From contig JACPPG010000034.1 in assembly GCA_016191115.1 (NCBI GenBank), positions 1-64,000 on the forward strand: a DNA stretch of 64,000 nucleotides, given 5' to 3'. Made by a program: the position numbers and the translations under genes. Below are positions 19,693 to 28,324 of the stretch, one piece after another. The first letter of the stretch is position 1. The number at the start of each line of letters is the position of its first letter. Origin of the DNA: Planctomycetia bacterium (lineage in GTDB: Bacteria; Planctomycetota; Planctomycetia; Pirellulales; JACPPG01). Under the pieces are notes generated by a model. That model ran no database searches and was not told where the DNA came from. It was given only the letters and a program-made list of their open reading frames with translations.

Positions 19693-20721
19693 ATGCGAGA
19701 CTTGCTCGGATGGAATCTTTCGCTCGGGCGATGGGGCGGCGTCCATGTGCGGATCCACGTCTTCTTCATCCTGCTGGCGATCGTTGCGCTATGGCTGGCG
19801 GTGGTGAAGGACACGAGCGGCGAGCTTTTGGCCGATGCCGCCGTCTGTTTGACCGTGCTCTTTGCTAGCGTTCTGGCGCACGAGTTCGGGCATTGCTTCG
19901 CGGCGCGGCGCATGGGGGGTCGGGTTGACCAGGTGATTTTGTGGCCGCTGGGCGGTTTGGTTCCGGTCAACCTGTCGCACCAGCCGCACGAAGAGCTGGT
20001 CACGGCGGCGGCCGGCCCCCTGGTGAACCTCGTTCTGTGCACGTTGGCGGCGCTTGTGCTCTTCGTGGCGGGGCTTGGCCAGGACGTGCTGACGCTACTG
20101 AATCCGCTCGAAGCGCCGTCCGCCGATGGCGTGACGTGGATCTACTGCCTGCAGTTGATCGTGTGGGTCAATTGGTTGTTGACGCTGGTGAATTTCCTCC
20201 CGGCTTATCCGCTGGACGGCGGTCGCGTGCTGCGATCGCTGGTGTGGCAGAAGAAGGGCTACCGCACGGCCGTGGTCTTCGTGTCGCTCGTGGCCAAGGC
20301 GACGGCCATCGCCACGTGGGGCGCAGCATGGTTGATTCACTCGCACTACGCCTACGCCTCTTTGCCGCTCGCGCTGTTGGGCGTGCTCTTGTTCTTTAGC
20401 GCCAAGCAAGAGACCGACCGTTTGCAGGATCGCGAGTCCGACGAGGGCGTATTCGGCTACGATTTCTCGCAAGGCTACACCAGCCTGGAAAAGAACCTCG
20501 ACGCGCCGGGCCGCCGTGCGCCCGGCCTCGTGCGCCAATGGCTCGATAACCGCCGCGAAGCGCGCCGCCTGCGGCAGCAAAAAACCGAGGAAGACGACGA
20601 GCGCCGCGTCGATGAAGTGCTGGCCAGACTCCATCAGTTCGGTCGCGACGCCTTGTCCGACGAGGACAAGGCACTGTTGGATCGCGTCAGCGCCCGCTAC
20701 CGCAATCGTCAGCGCGGGTAG
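19693..20721 (+). CDS. Site-2 protease family (M50) membrane metalloprotease
   Basis: 342 residues from ATG 19693. Several membrane segments carry the zinc motif HEFGH (His63, Glu64, His67) and the second motif NFLPAYPLDGGR, whose Asp175 is the third zinc ligand. The C-terminal ~80 residues are a charged, helical cytoplasmic tail ending in LSDEDKALLDRVSARYR, like the small tail domain found on many planctomycete rhomboids. Site-2 proteases cut membrane-embedded regulators such as anti-sigma factors; the substrate is unknown. A gene for a hypothetical protein follows after 59 bases and may be co-transcribed. Confidence 0.9.
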   Translation: MRDLLGWNLSLGRWGGVHVRIHVFFILLAIVALWLAVVKDTSGELLADAAVCLTVLFASVLAHEFGHCFAARRMGGRVDQVILWPLGGLVPVNLSHQPHEELVTAAAGPLVNLVLCTLAALVLFVAGLGQDVLTLLNPLEAPSADGVTWIYCLQLIVWVNWLLTLVNFLPAYPLDGGRVLRSLVWQKKGYRTAVVFVSLVAKATAIATWGAAWLIHSHYAYASLPLALLGVLLFFSAKQETDRLQDRESDEGVFGYDFSQGYTSLEKNLDAPGRRAPGLVRQWLDNRREARRLRQQKTEEDDERRVDEVLARLHQFGRDALSDEDKALLDRVSARYRNRQRG

Positions 20722-20780
20722 CCTGTCCTACACGGTCCCCAGGGCAACTACTGCATGCGCACGTGTGACGTGCGTTTCCC

Positions 20781-21263
20781 ATGGCACGCCAGGAAGAGCA
20801 TCGCGAAGACGTGTTGGCCGAGGCCACCGCCCTGGTCGAGCGGGCCGAAATCGTCGATGCCGACGGCTCGCACATCGTATTGGGCTTCCGCCGCGATGGC
20901 GCGGCAAGCCTCTACCGCGGCGACGATCCGGTATACCACTTCACCTCCGACGGACACCTGCGGCGGGCCTACATCGGCGGGCAACTCTACAAGGCGGAGT
21001 TCGGAAAACTGGTGGCACTGACGCGCAAACGGACAGACACCGAGGTGCAACTGGTGCGGCACGAGCTGAGCGCCGACGAAATGGGCGACCTACTCGACGA
21101 ATTGAAGCACCGCCTGGAACGACTCGCCGCGACATTGGACGCAAATCGCTATCGGCTCGCCGGCCAGGCGCCGGCAACCGTGGACGTGCCCGGCCGCTTT
21201 CGCCGGCTGCTCGATCAACTGTCGGCCGGCATCGAGATCGCCGCTTCGCCGCGCGTTGCATAG
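20781..21263 (+). CDS. Hypothetical protein, 160 residues
   Basis: A soluble, charged protein that I do not recognise. The N-terminal half is strand-rich (EIVDADGSHIVLGFRRDG and DGHLRRAYIGGQLYKAEFG) and the C-terminal half is a long amphipathic helix (DEMGDLLDELKHRLERLAA), possibly a coiled coil. There is no signal peptide or membrane segment. It follows the site-2 protease gene by 59 bases on the same strand. The codon use (strong G/C in third positions) fits a real gene. Confidence 0.6.
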   Translation: MARQEEHREDVLAEATALVERAEIVDADGSHIVLGFRRDGAASLYRGDDPVYHFTSDGHLRRAYIGGQLYKAEFGKLVALTRKRTDTEVQLVRHELSADEMGDLLDELKHRLERLAATLDANRYRLAGQAPATVDVPGRFRRLLDQLSAGIEIAASPRVA

Positions 21264-21402
21264 CGCGAGGAAATCCACAATGGGCTCAATCGAACGTCAG
21301 ATGGCGCCCATCATGGCGGCCAGATGATCGGCCGACAGGAATAGCCGCATGGCGTGGCCCGGTAGCTCCTTGAAGTTCCATTTCTCGTAGAACAAGTTTT
21401 CT

Positions 21403-22434
21403 CTACGCCGGCAGCGACACAACCTCGGCCGGCCCCAGCGGCGATTCGAGCTTGCTGCCCGGCGCATTCGCGCCGCGGCGGACATACGCCAGCCCAAAGG
21501 GCGCGTCGAACCTTGGCGACAAGGCCGCCGACGTGACGTGCCCGACCGTTCGGCCGTCGGCCGCGGTCAACTCCGTGCCGCGCGGCGGCACGCTGCGGCC
21601 GGTGAAGCGCACGCCGACCAGAGTTCGGTTGACGTGTCCCACGGCGTCGATGCGGGCGACCGTTTCCTGGCCGATGTAGCACCCTTTGACGAAGCTGATC
21701 GCGCGGGCGTCGCGCGCCACTTCCTGCGGCAGGTTCTTGTCCGTGATGTCAAAGCCGTAGTAAGGCGTGCCCGCCTCGATGCGGGCCATCTCGACGGCGG
21801 TCGATCCACACGGCGCCGCTCCTGCCGCGAGCAGGCGCTCCCATACATCCGCGACCAGGGGGCGGGGGACGGCGACGAGATAGGCCAGCGGCTGCGTCAT
21901 GTCGACGCGGCGCACGTATGCGTGGGCGTCGTTGAAGGGGAGCGAGACGTGATCGAGCAGAGCTTGGGGAATCGTCGCGGTTGCCTGTCCCGGCAGCGCG
22001 AACGCTTGACTCAGCAGCCTGCCTGATCGCGGCCCTGCCACCAATAACTCGGCCCAGTCGGCACTGCGTGGGCAAAGTTCGACCTTTTCGCGGATCAGGT
22101 AGCGATCGAGGTGCGCGAGCAGTCTTTGCTCCTCGCCCGCGACGGTCTCGAGCACCAACGAATCGGCCGTGCAGAACACGTACACAAATGCGAGGACGTG
22201 CCCGTGTGCATCGGTCAAAAACGCCTCGCATCCGGCGCCGGCGGGGAGCCTCCGAATTTCGTTCGTACACAGATTGTGCAAAAAGCTGGCCCGGTCGGCG
22301 CCGGAGAGCTCGATCTGTGTCCGCGTCGTGAAATCGGCGACGCCGACCGCACCGGTCAAGGCCGCGTACTCGCTCGCCACGTCACCGTAGTCCAGCGCGG
22401 CATCGGAACGACCTGGGTCACCTGATTCAATCAT
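21403..22434 (-). CDS. ygfZ: YgfZ/GcvT-domain folate-binding protein
   Basis: 343 residues from ATG 22434. The N-terminal GcvT-like tetrahydrofolate-binding domain is followed by the YgfZ signature KGCYIGQE near residue 235, with the conserved cysteine. The C-terminal part ends in the aminomethyltransferase-type barrel. YgfZ proteins use tetrahydrofolate to help maintain Fe-S enzymes such as MiaB; they are distinct from the glycine-cleavage T protein, which lacks KGCYxGQE. The start overlaps the upstream LarA-like gene by eight bases (…GATGATTGA), so the two are translationally coupled. Confidence 0.88.
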   Translation of the reverse strand: MIESGDPGRSDAALDYGDVASEYAALTGAVGVADFTTRTQIELSGADRASFLHNLCTNEIRRLPAGAGCEAFLTDAHGHVLAFVYVFCTADSLVLETVAGEEQRLLAHLDRYLIREKVELCPRSADWAELLVAGPRSGRLLSQAFALPGQATATIPQALLDHVSLPFNDAHAYVRRVDMTQPLAYLVAVPRPLVADVWERLLAAGAAPCGSTAVEMARIEAGTPYYGFDITDKNLPQEVARDARAISFVKGCYIGQETVARIDAVGHVNRTLVGVRFTGRSVPPRGTELTAADGRTVGHVTSAALSPRFDAPFGLAYVRRGANAPGSKLESPLGPAEVVSLPA

Positions 22435-23653
22435 CCGAAGCGCCCACCCGCGGCACGGCGTATTGAGCGTTGGAGAGCACGATGCACGAGGCGTGTCTTC
22501 CCGCCAGCCGCGCCAGTTCGGCGCCGTTTGCCAGCGGCACGATGCCCAGCTCCTCCACGGCCGCGTCTGGTAAACCACTCAGCATATAGAGTCGCGCCTG
22601 ATCGAGCGCATGGGCGAGTGCCGCGGCCGGCAAGAAGTCGGCCGGCGCGCCGCGGCGGATATGCCGCAACAACTGCCGTGGGTCGGACGCTTCACCACAT
22701 TGCCGCAGGGCAGGGGCAGGCGCGTCGGCCAACGCGGTCACAAGCGCGATCGCGCCATCGGCTGCCACCACGCGGAGCGCCGCCGCGAGCGCGCGGGCCA
22801 CGTTGTCCCACGTGTGCTCCTCGGCGTCGCCGTCGATCGCCGCCACCACGAGCTGCGCCTCGCGGGGGACCGGAAAGGTCCACGCCTGCTGGCACGCCGA
22901 TTGACCGTCGCGAAAAACGTCGCTCGGCAATCCTGCGAGCACGTTCAGCACTTCGCCGCCGGGACCCGGCACAACTTGCACGGTGAATTGCACGCCCAAA
23001 AGCCAGCCGACTTCGCAGACGCGCTTGCGGCCCCGGACCTCGCCGCGCCCCACGCGCGCAAAACTGTCGTCCAGCAGCTTCTTTTGCGTCTTGCGGGAAG
23101 AAAACGTCGGAAACAACCCGCCGTGCACGCCGTGGTACCCGAGGGCCGGCTCGCACCGAAGACATCCAATCGGAATCACCAGGTCCGCGTCGCACAACGC
23201 GCGGTTCAGATAGATCGGCTCGTTGTCCGTGCCCACCGCGAGATAGGAAAGCTTATCCTTGTCGGGGTCGTGGACCAAGACTTTGGCGCGATCGCGATAG
23301 GAGGGCGGCACCAAGTCGCGCGGATTCATGCCGGCCGCGGCGTGCGATTCGGGCGTCAAGAGCGTGACGTCGCCGGGATCAACGTCCCGCTCAACGAGGC
23401 AATCGAAGACGGCCGCGACGATCTGCCCCGCCCGGGGCACGCCGCACTCGAGCGCCAGAACGACCCGGTCGCCCGGAACGGTCGCCTGCACAAGCGGCGG
23501 GAAGGCCAGCGGGTGGCGAAGCGCCGCGAGCGCCGCCTCGCGGACGTCCGGCAAAGGTCGTTCGGCAGGGATACCACAAGCGGCGATCAACCGGTCGTCC
23601 GCCAGGTCGAGTTCCAACGAACGCTCGAGCCCGTAGCGTACCCTGGCAATCAT
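22427..23653 (-). CDS. LarA-like (DUF2088) protein
   Basis: 408 residues from ATG 23653. The N-terminal region matches the LarA/DUF2088 domain of nickel-pincer lactate racemases: YGLERSLEL, IPAERPLPDVREA, and the segment LVIPIGCLRCEPALGYHGVHGG, in part CEPALGYHGVHGG, where LarA has its GYSGGRK cofactor site. Here the Lys that binds the pincer cofactor in LarA (…GGRKA…) is not in place, so it is a paralogue of uncertain chemistry. Many planctomycetes carry such copies. It is the first gene of a pair with ygfZ. No larB/larC/larE maturation genes are in the window. Confidence 0.7.
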   Translation of the reverse strand: MIARVRYGLERSLELDLADDRLIAACGIPAERPLPDVREAALAALRHPLAFPPLVQATVPGDRVVLALECGVPRAGQIVAAVFDCLVERDVDPGDVTLLTPESHAAAGMNPRDLVPPSYRDRAKVLVHDPDKDKLSYLAVGTDNEPIYLNRALCDADLVIPIGCLRCEPALGYHGVHGGLFPTFSSRKTQKKLLDDSFARVGRGEVRGRKRVCEVGWLLGVQFTVQVVPGPGGEVLNVLAGLPSDVFRDGQSACQQAWTFPVPREAQLVVAAIDGDAEEHTWDNVARALAAALRVVAADGAIALVTALADAPAPALRQCGEASDPRQLLRHIRRGAPADFLPAAALAHALDQARLYMLSGLPDAAVEELGIVPLANGAELARLAGRHASCIVLSNAQYAVPRVGASDD

Positions 23654-23835
23654 TTGGGTGGTTTGCGTGGAATGGGAACCGCTGCTTGCAACCGTGCCGG
23701 TCAATCGTACCGCGGCGAGGCAAGCCGGAACACCCCCGGCCGCGAAAGCCGAGCTTTACCGAAATCGAAGAGTTACCAATAATCCTTCCCTCTCGTTGGT
23801 CGGGCAGACTCTTCCTCATCATCAGGACACTTGCC

Positions 23836-26232
23836 ATGGCACTTCCGCATCGCGCCGCGCGCCAGGCGCCACGAACCCTGCGATATCCGACCGCCCTACT
23901 CTTGCTGTCCGCACTAGCGGTGGCGGGCTGCAATCACGCCACTTCGACGCCGATCGAGGCGCCCCTCACCGCGCGCGAAGTGCTGGAAAAGATGGCCAAC
24001 GCGTATCGCACCGCCAAAAGCTACGACGACAGCGGGCAGTTGCGCTTGACCTTCCGCAAGCAAGGCGAAGACCTGGTCTCGCAGACCGCCGACGACTCCG
24101 TCGCGTTCGAGAGGCCCAACAAGTTGCGGATGCACTGCTACCAGGCGATCGTCGTCTCGGACGGAAAGCAGTTGCGCGCCACCGTCGCCGATCTGCCCGG
24201 ACAAGTGCTCGACGTGGAAGCCCCCGCCGAGCTAAGGCGCGAAGACCTCTACGCCGACGAAATCCTGGCCGGCGTGCTGACGCGGGGGCTGGCCGGCGAA
24301 TCGACGCAACTCGCCCTTCTGCTTTTGCCCGATTCCCTGGCGGTAATCCTCGACGGCGCCGAGGCGCCCAGCAAGATCGAGGACCAGAGCATCGACGGCG
24401 CGGACTGTTATCGCATCGTCGTGAAACGTCCCGACGGGCAGATCACGCTGTGGATCGACCAGGAGAATTACGTGCTGCGGAAGATCGCCTATCCGACCGA
24501 CTCGCTCAAGAAGCAGATTTCGGATTCCGTGCAGGCGCCCGTCACGGAAGTGTCGCTCGTGGCCGAGTTCAAGGGAGCCCACCTGAACGGCAAGATCGCC
24601 GACGTCGCGTTTGCATTCGACGCTCCCACGGAGGCCAAGCTCGTCAAGCGATTTCAGATCCAACCCGAGCCTCTGCCCAAGCTATTGGGCAAGAAGATCG
24701 GCGCGTTCGAGTTCGTCGATCTGTCCGGCAATCCGGTGACGCGCGACTCGCTGTCTGGCAAGATCGTGGTCATCGACTTCTGGGCCACGTGGTGCGAATG
24801 GTGCTTCAAGGGGCTGCCCAACCTCCAGCAGGTGTACGAGAAGTACGAGGGGAACGATCGCGTGGCGATCCTGGCGGTCAGCACCGACGACCCGCAAACC
24901 ACGGCCGCCGAGTTGCGCGAGTCGTTCACCAAGGCACAACTCACCATACCCATTCTCCGCGACGCGCGCGAGCAGTCGCGCTCGATGTTCGAAGTGCAGG
25001 GCCTGCCCACCATGTTCCTGCTGGGGCCCGACGGCACGATCGAAGCAATGGAGATCGGCTTCCAGCCGCGACTGGCCGTCGACCTGCCGCGCAAGCTCGA
25101 CAAGCTCTTGGCGGGCGAGAGTTTGTACAAGCAGGCGCGCGCTGAATACGAAGCACGCCAAAAGGCCTTCGAGGATTCCCTGGCCTCGGGAAACCAGGCC
25201 GCGGCCGATGACGCGCTCATCCCGCAGGCCACGATCGCGCCCAAGAGTGAGCCTGCGAAGCTCACGCTCGAAGCGCTGTGGCATTCCGACGAGGCCACGC
25301 GGCCGGGCAATATCCTGGCCTTTGAGGAATCCGACGGCCGCACGCGGCTGTTGGTCAACGACGGATGGCGGACGATCGTGGAGCTCGACGGCCGCGGACA
25401 ACTGGCCGCGCGACACGAACTGGATATTCCCAATGAGGCGGCCATCAGCTATCTGCGCACCGCTACCGACGCACAGGGCAGCCGCTACTTCGCCGGGTCG
25501 GCCAGCGCGCAGCAGCAACTGTTCCTGTTCGACGCCTCGTTCAAGAAGCTGTTGGCTTTCCCCGAAGGCGAGCATGCCGGCATCTCCGACGTGCGGCTGG
25601 CCGATCTCGACGGCGACGGGCAAGTCGACATCAACGTCGGCTATTGGGGCGTCGTTGGAGTGCAATGCGTGGCGACGACCGGCGAGCGCCGCTGGGCCGA
25701 CCGCGCCCTCGAGAACGTCTTCTGTCTGGCGGTCACCGGGCCGGACGCCGCCGGGAAGCGCGGCTTGCTGGCCGCCGATGGCCGCGGCACGCTGGTCCCC
25801 ATCGACTACCAGGGTAAGGAGGACGCGCCGCTGTCGATCTCTGGCCTGTTCCTCCGCTGGCTCGCGGTGACCGATCTCGACGGCGACGGCCAAGCCGAGA
25901 TTTGCGCCATTGCCTCGGCCAAGGCCGGCGTGGAGAGCGCCATCGGTCTGTCGCCCGCCGGCACGCTCTTGTGGCAATACGATCTGCCGGTCGGAGCCCA
26001 GCCGAACGCCGCGCTGGAAATGATCGCCGCTGGTCGCCTGCTGGGCGACACCGGCCAATGGGTCGTTTCGGGCGCCGACGGATCGATTCACATCCTCTCG
26101 CCCGACGGCAAGCCGATCGATCGCTTCAACGTCGGCGCCGCGATCGGCGGGTTGTCGGTCGCGCCGATCGACGGCAAGGGCGCGATCGTCGTCGGCACCG
26201 ACAACGGCGTCGACGCCTGGCGCGTGCAGTAA
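23836..26232 (+). CDS. Lipoprotein with LolA-like, TlpA/thioredoxin and FG-GAP-like regions
   Basis: 798 residues from ATG 23836. A lipoprotein signal ends in LAVAGC with lipidated Cys32. Residues ~45-280 resemble the outer-membrane lipoprotein-sorting (LolA-like) fold (VLEKMANAYRTAKSYDDSG). Residues ~290-430 form a TlpA/ResA-type thioredoxin domain with FWATWCEWC (Cys320, Cys323) and a cis-Pro in VQGLPTMFLL. Residues ~470-798 are a beta-propeller-like part with two DLDGDGQ calcium-type repeats (DLDGDGQVDINV and DLDGDGQAEICA). It should be anchored in the periplasm or its planctomycete equivalent and act as a disulfide reductase on a captured partner. It stands alone. Confidence 0.85.
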   Translation: MALPHRAARQAPRTLRYPTALLLLSALAVAGCNHATSTPIEAPLTAREVLEKMANAYRTAKSYDDSGQLRLTFRKQGEDLVSQTADDSVAFERPNKLRMHCYQAIVVSDGKQLRATVADLPGQVLDVEAPAELRREDLYADEILAGVLTRGLAGESTQLALLLLPDSLAVILDGAEAPSKIEDQSIDGADCYRIVVKRPDGQITLWIDQENYVLRKIAYPTDSLKKQISDSVQAPVTEVSLVAEFKGAHLNGKIADVAFAFDAPTEAKLVKRFQIQPEPLPKLLGKKIGAFEFVDLSGNPVTRDSLSGKIVVIDFWATWCEWCFKGLPNLQQVYEKYEGNDRVAILAVSTDDPQTTAAELRESFTKAQLTIPILRDAREQSRSMFEVQGLPTMFLLGPDGTIEAMEIGFQPRLAVDLPRKLDKLLAGESLYKQARAEYEARQKAFEDSLASGNQAAADDALIPQATIAPKSEPAKLTLEALWHSDEATRPGNILAFEESDGRTRLLVNDGWRTIVELDGRGQLAARHELDIPNEAAISYLRTATDAQGSRYFAGSASAQQQLFLFDASFKKLLAFPEGEHAGISDVRLADLDGDGQVDINVGYWGVVGVQCVATTGERRWADRALENVFCLAVTGPDAAGKRGLLAADGRGTLVPIDYQGKEDAPLSISGLFLRWLAVTDLDGDGQAEICAIASAKAGVESAIGLSPAGTLLWQYDLPVGAQPNAALEMIAAGRLLGDTGQWVVSGADGSIHILSPDGKPIDRFNVGAAIGGLSVAPIDGKGAIVVGTDNGVDAWRVQ

Positions 26233-26285
26233 GCCGCATTATGCGGTTCAAACGCAAGCCCACCTCGCCAGCGAGGGTAGCGGCA

Positions 26286-26540
26286 GCGCGACACTAGCCC
26301 GAACCGCCAGCGAGGGTCAGGAGAACTGCATAGTCACTCTTTCGCGCGCATTCACTGACGGGGCGGCAATGCCCGTTCCTCGGAATCCGAGCCGTGCATG
26401 GCGGTCGGCATCGACCGAATGCAAGTGCGCTGGCTGTGCCAGTCACGGCGAAGACGGACTATGCAGTTCTCCTGAAGCGAGGGTGCCGCAGCTTGTTTGC
26501 GTAAGGTCCCTCGCTAGCGCTTCGGGCTAGTGTCCGCGCG
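26286..26540. repeat. ACTAGCCCGAA...AGCGAGGG inverted repeat, interrupted
   Basis: The left arm CGCGACACTAGCCCGAA at 26287-26303, with AGCGAGGGT at 26309-26317, pairs with CCCTCGCTAGCGCTTCGGGC and TAGTGTC at about 26508-26534. The E3 element lies inside the left arm, so this repeat is older than E3. Confidence 0.7.
26318..26474 (+). mobile_element. MITE-like element E3, 157 bp, with 10-bp target duplication
   Basis: It is bounded by perfect 18-bp inverted repeats CAGGAGAACTGCATAGTC (26318-26335) and the reverse complement (26457-26474). These differ from the E1/E2 ends by one base, the same change at both ends. The flanking 10-mers CAGCGAGGGT (26308-26317) and AAGCGAGGGT (26475-26484) match at 9 of 10 positions. 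The core is unrelated to that of E1 and E2. It has no coding capacity. Confidence 0.82.
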
Positions 26541-26674
26541 ACCGGGGATCCTAGGGCTATGCCGCCCAGCACCTTCGCCACTCCTTGGCGGATTCCACGA
26601 CTGTGATATCTTGTGGGCGCGCCGCCGCGGAGCGTCTTTAGAGGCGCCGCGGCGGCGCGGTCTTCTCGCCGCCA

Positions 26675-28087
26675 ATGAGGTCACCGATGCCGGTTACCGC
26701 CGAATCGCTCATTCCCTGGTGCCGGGCACTCGTTGCTCCCGAGCAATATCCGCCGCGGATGCCGCTCGAGGAATACCTGGCCGCCATCCCGCGGCTGGGC
26801 TCATTCGCCGACGTTCCTTCCGGCACGCCGGTGCTGGTCCGCGGCGACGTCGACTGCAAGCCCGGCACGAGCATCGGGCAGGGAGACATCCGCCTCCGCT
26901 CGATGGTGCCGACGCTCAGCCTGGGGCAGAACCGCGGCTGGAAGCAGGTCATCTTCGGCCACATCGGCCGCAAGCCGGAGGGCTCGCTCAAGGCCGTGGC
27001 CCAGCGGATCGGCGAGCTCCTGGGCACTTCCGCGACGCTCGTGCCCGACTGGTGGGACGAGGCCTCGCAGTCGATCACGGAAAGCGCGGCCGCCGCCGTA
27101 CACTCGGCGCCGCCCGGCAGCATCCTGGTGCTCGAAAACACCCGCCGCTATCCGATCGAGCGGGCTCTTTGGGACGCGACGGTCGACGACGTCGCCAGGC
27201 TCACCGAGCCGCTTGCGCGGTTTGCCAACCAATGCGCCGAGCGAATCGCCAAGGTCTACGTCAACGAAGCGCTCTCAGCCGGCAGCCTCGACACTTCGAC
27301 GACGATTGTCCCGGCCGCCATGGAACGCGTCGCCCTGGGCGAGTACGTGGCCGTCGAGTTCGACGGGCCGATGCGCCGCTGCCTGGCCGCCGAGCTGGTC
27401 GTGTTCAGCGGGCTCAAGGCCGACAAGCTCGACGACATGGAGGCGATGATCGCCCGCGGCACGGTCCGCTGGGTGTTTACCGCCGGGTCGCTCGCCATGG
27501 CTCTCAAGAAGGCCGCGGCCCGCATCGAAGGGGGCGATTTCTCGCTGGGCGTCGCCGAGGACCCGGCCCACAAGGGCAAGCCATACTACATCCCGCCGTC
27601 GCGCGTCGAGCAGGCCAAGGGGATGCTGCTGCACGGCCGGGCGAAGGGGATCGAATTCGTGCTGCCGGTCGATTTCGTGCTGGCCGACGGCCGCGTGTCC
27701 TCGACCATTGGGGCCGGCGAGCAGCAATTCGACGTTGGCCCGGGGACGAGCGAGCTCTTTGAGCTGAAGATCGGTCAGTTCATCGCGCAAAAGCGCAATC
27801 ACCCCGCCGGCGCCGCGCCGGTGGCCTTTTACAACGGCGTCTTCGGCATGTTCGAGGATCCCCGTTTCGAGGAGGGGACGCGCCGCTTCTCCGAGCAACT
27901 GCGGCGGATGAAGGAAGCCGGCATCGAGGTGTACGTCGGCGGCGGGGAAGGGGGCGCGGCCCTGGAAAAGTACGGCGCCCCGGACTGGGTCACGCACGTC
28001 TTCACCGCCGGCGGCACGGTGCTCAACGCGCTAGGTTCCAAGCCGGTCCCCTACCTGCAAGCACTGGCGATGGCCGCGCGGCGATAG
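26675..28087 (+). CDS. Divergent phosphoglycerate kinase-family protein
   Basis: 470 residues (ATG 26687 is a second possible start). Read against PGK, the landmarks come in order: LVRGDVDCKPG for RxDxN, FGHIGRKPEGS for SHLGRP, ILVLENTRRYPIE for LLENVRFH, YVNEALS for VNDAF, FSGLKADKLDD for GGAKVxDK, FYNGVFGMFEDPRFEEGT for WNGPMGVFE, and VGGGEGGAALEKYG and THVFTAGGTVLNAL at the C-terminus. The fold is complete, but several active-site positions differ: Asn to Asp in the first motif, the AHR arginine after VNDAF is absent, and GGGDS/T is GGGEG. It may be a working but aberrant PGK or a relative with a new role. Confidence 0.75.
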   Translation: MRSPMPVTAESLIPWCRALVAPEQYPPRMPLEEYLAAIPRLGSFADVPSGTPVLVRGDVDCKPGTSIGQGDIRLRSMVPTLSLGQNRGWKQVIFGHIGRKPEGSLKAVAQRIGELLGTSATLVPDWWDEASQSITESAAAAVHSAPPGSILVLENTRRYPIERALWDATVDDVARLTEPLARFANQCAERIAKVYVNEALSAGSLDTSTTIVPAAMERVALGEYVAVEFDGPMRRCLAAELVVFSGLKADKLDDMEAMIARGTVRWVFTAGSLAMALKKAAARIEGGDFSLGVAEDPAHKGKPYYIPPSRVEQAKGMLLHGRAKGIEFVLPVDFVLADGRVSSTIGAGEQQFDVGPGTSELFELKIGQFIAQKRNHPAGAAPVAFYNGVFGMFEDPRFEEGTRRFSEQLRRMKEAGIEVYVGGGEGGAALEKYGAPDWVTHVFTAGGTVLNALGSKPVPYLQALAMAARR

Positions 28088-28324
28088 CAGGAATAGCAGG
28101 CAGAGGGCAATAGGCAGTGAAATGCAAGAGACACACGAGCCGCGGGTACTCTCCTCAGGCTGCCGACGGTCCCAGGCTGCCGGTGGTCTGCAGATTTCGC
28201 AGATGGCGCAGATTTCCTTGAATATTTGACCGGTTCGCCGAGACGGATTCCGCCGAGGAGGCCTTCTTTCCGCATCCTACTATTCGGGGCGGCTGATTTC
28301 TGGTGCAAAATCTCATCTGCTACG
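28088..28324. other. Intergenic region with degenerate microrepeats
   Basis: It contains GCAGGCAGAGGGCAATAGGC-type and GCAGATTTCGCAGATGGCGC-type degenerate repeats (about 28090-28115 and 28192-28217). No gene or clear regulatory site was seen. Confidence 0.45.

Larger units (their letters stand above)
26233..26674. other. Intergenic region with nested repeats
   Basis: This 442-base gap is filled by a long inverted repeat of the ACTAGCCCGAA/AGCGAGGG type that has been split by MITE-like element E3. No gene was seen. Confidence 0.7.

Noticed and set aside
26530..27762. Plus-strand frame of 410 codons overlapping the PGK-like gene
   Set aside because: Arg/Gly/Ala-rich frame without motifs; the other frame matches PGK landmarks throughout.
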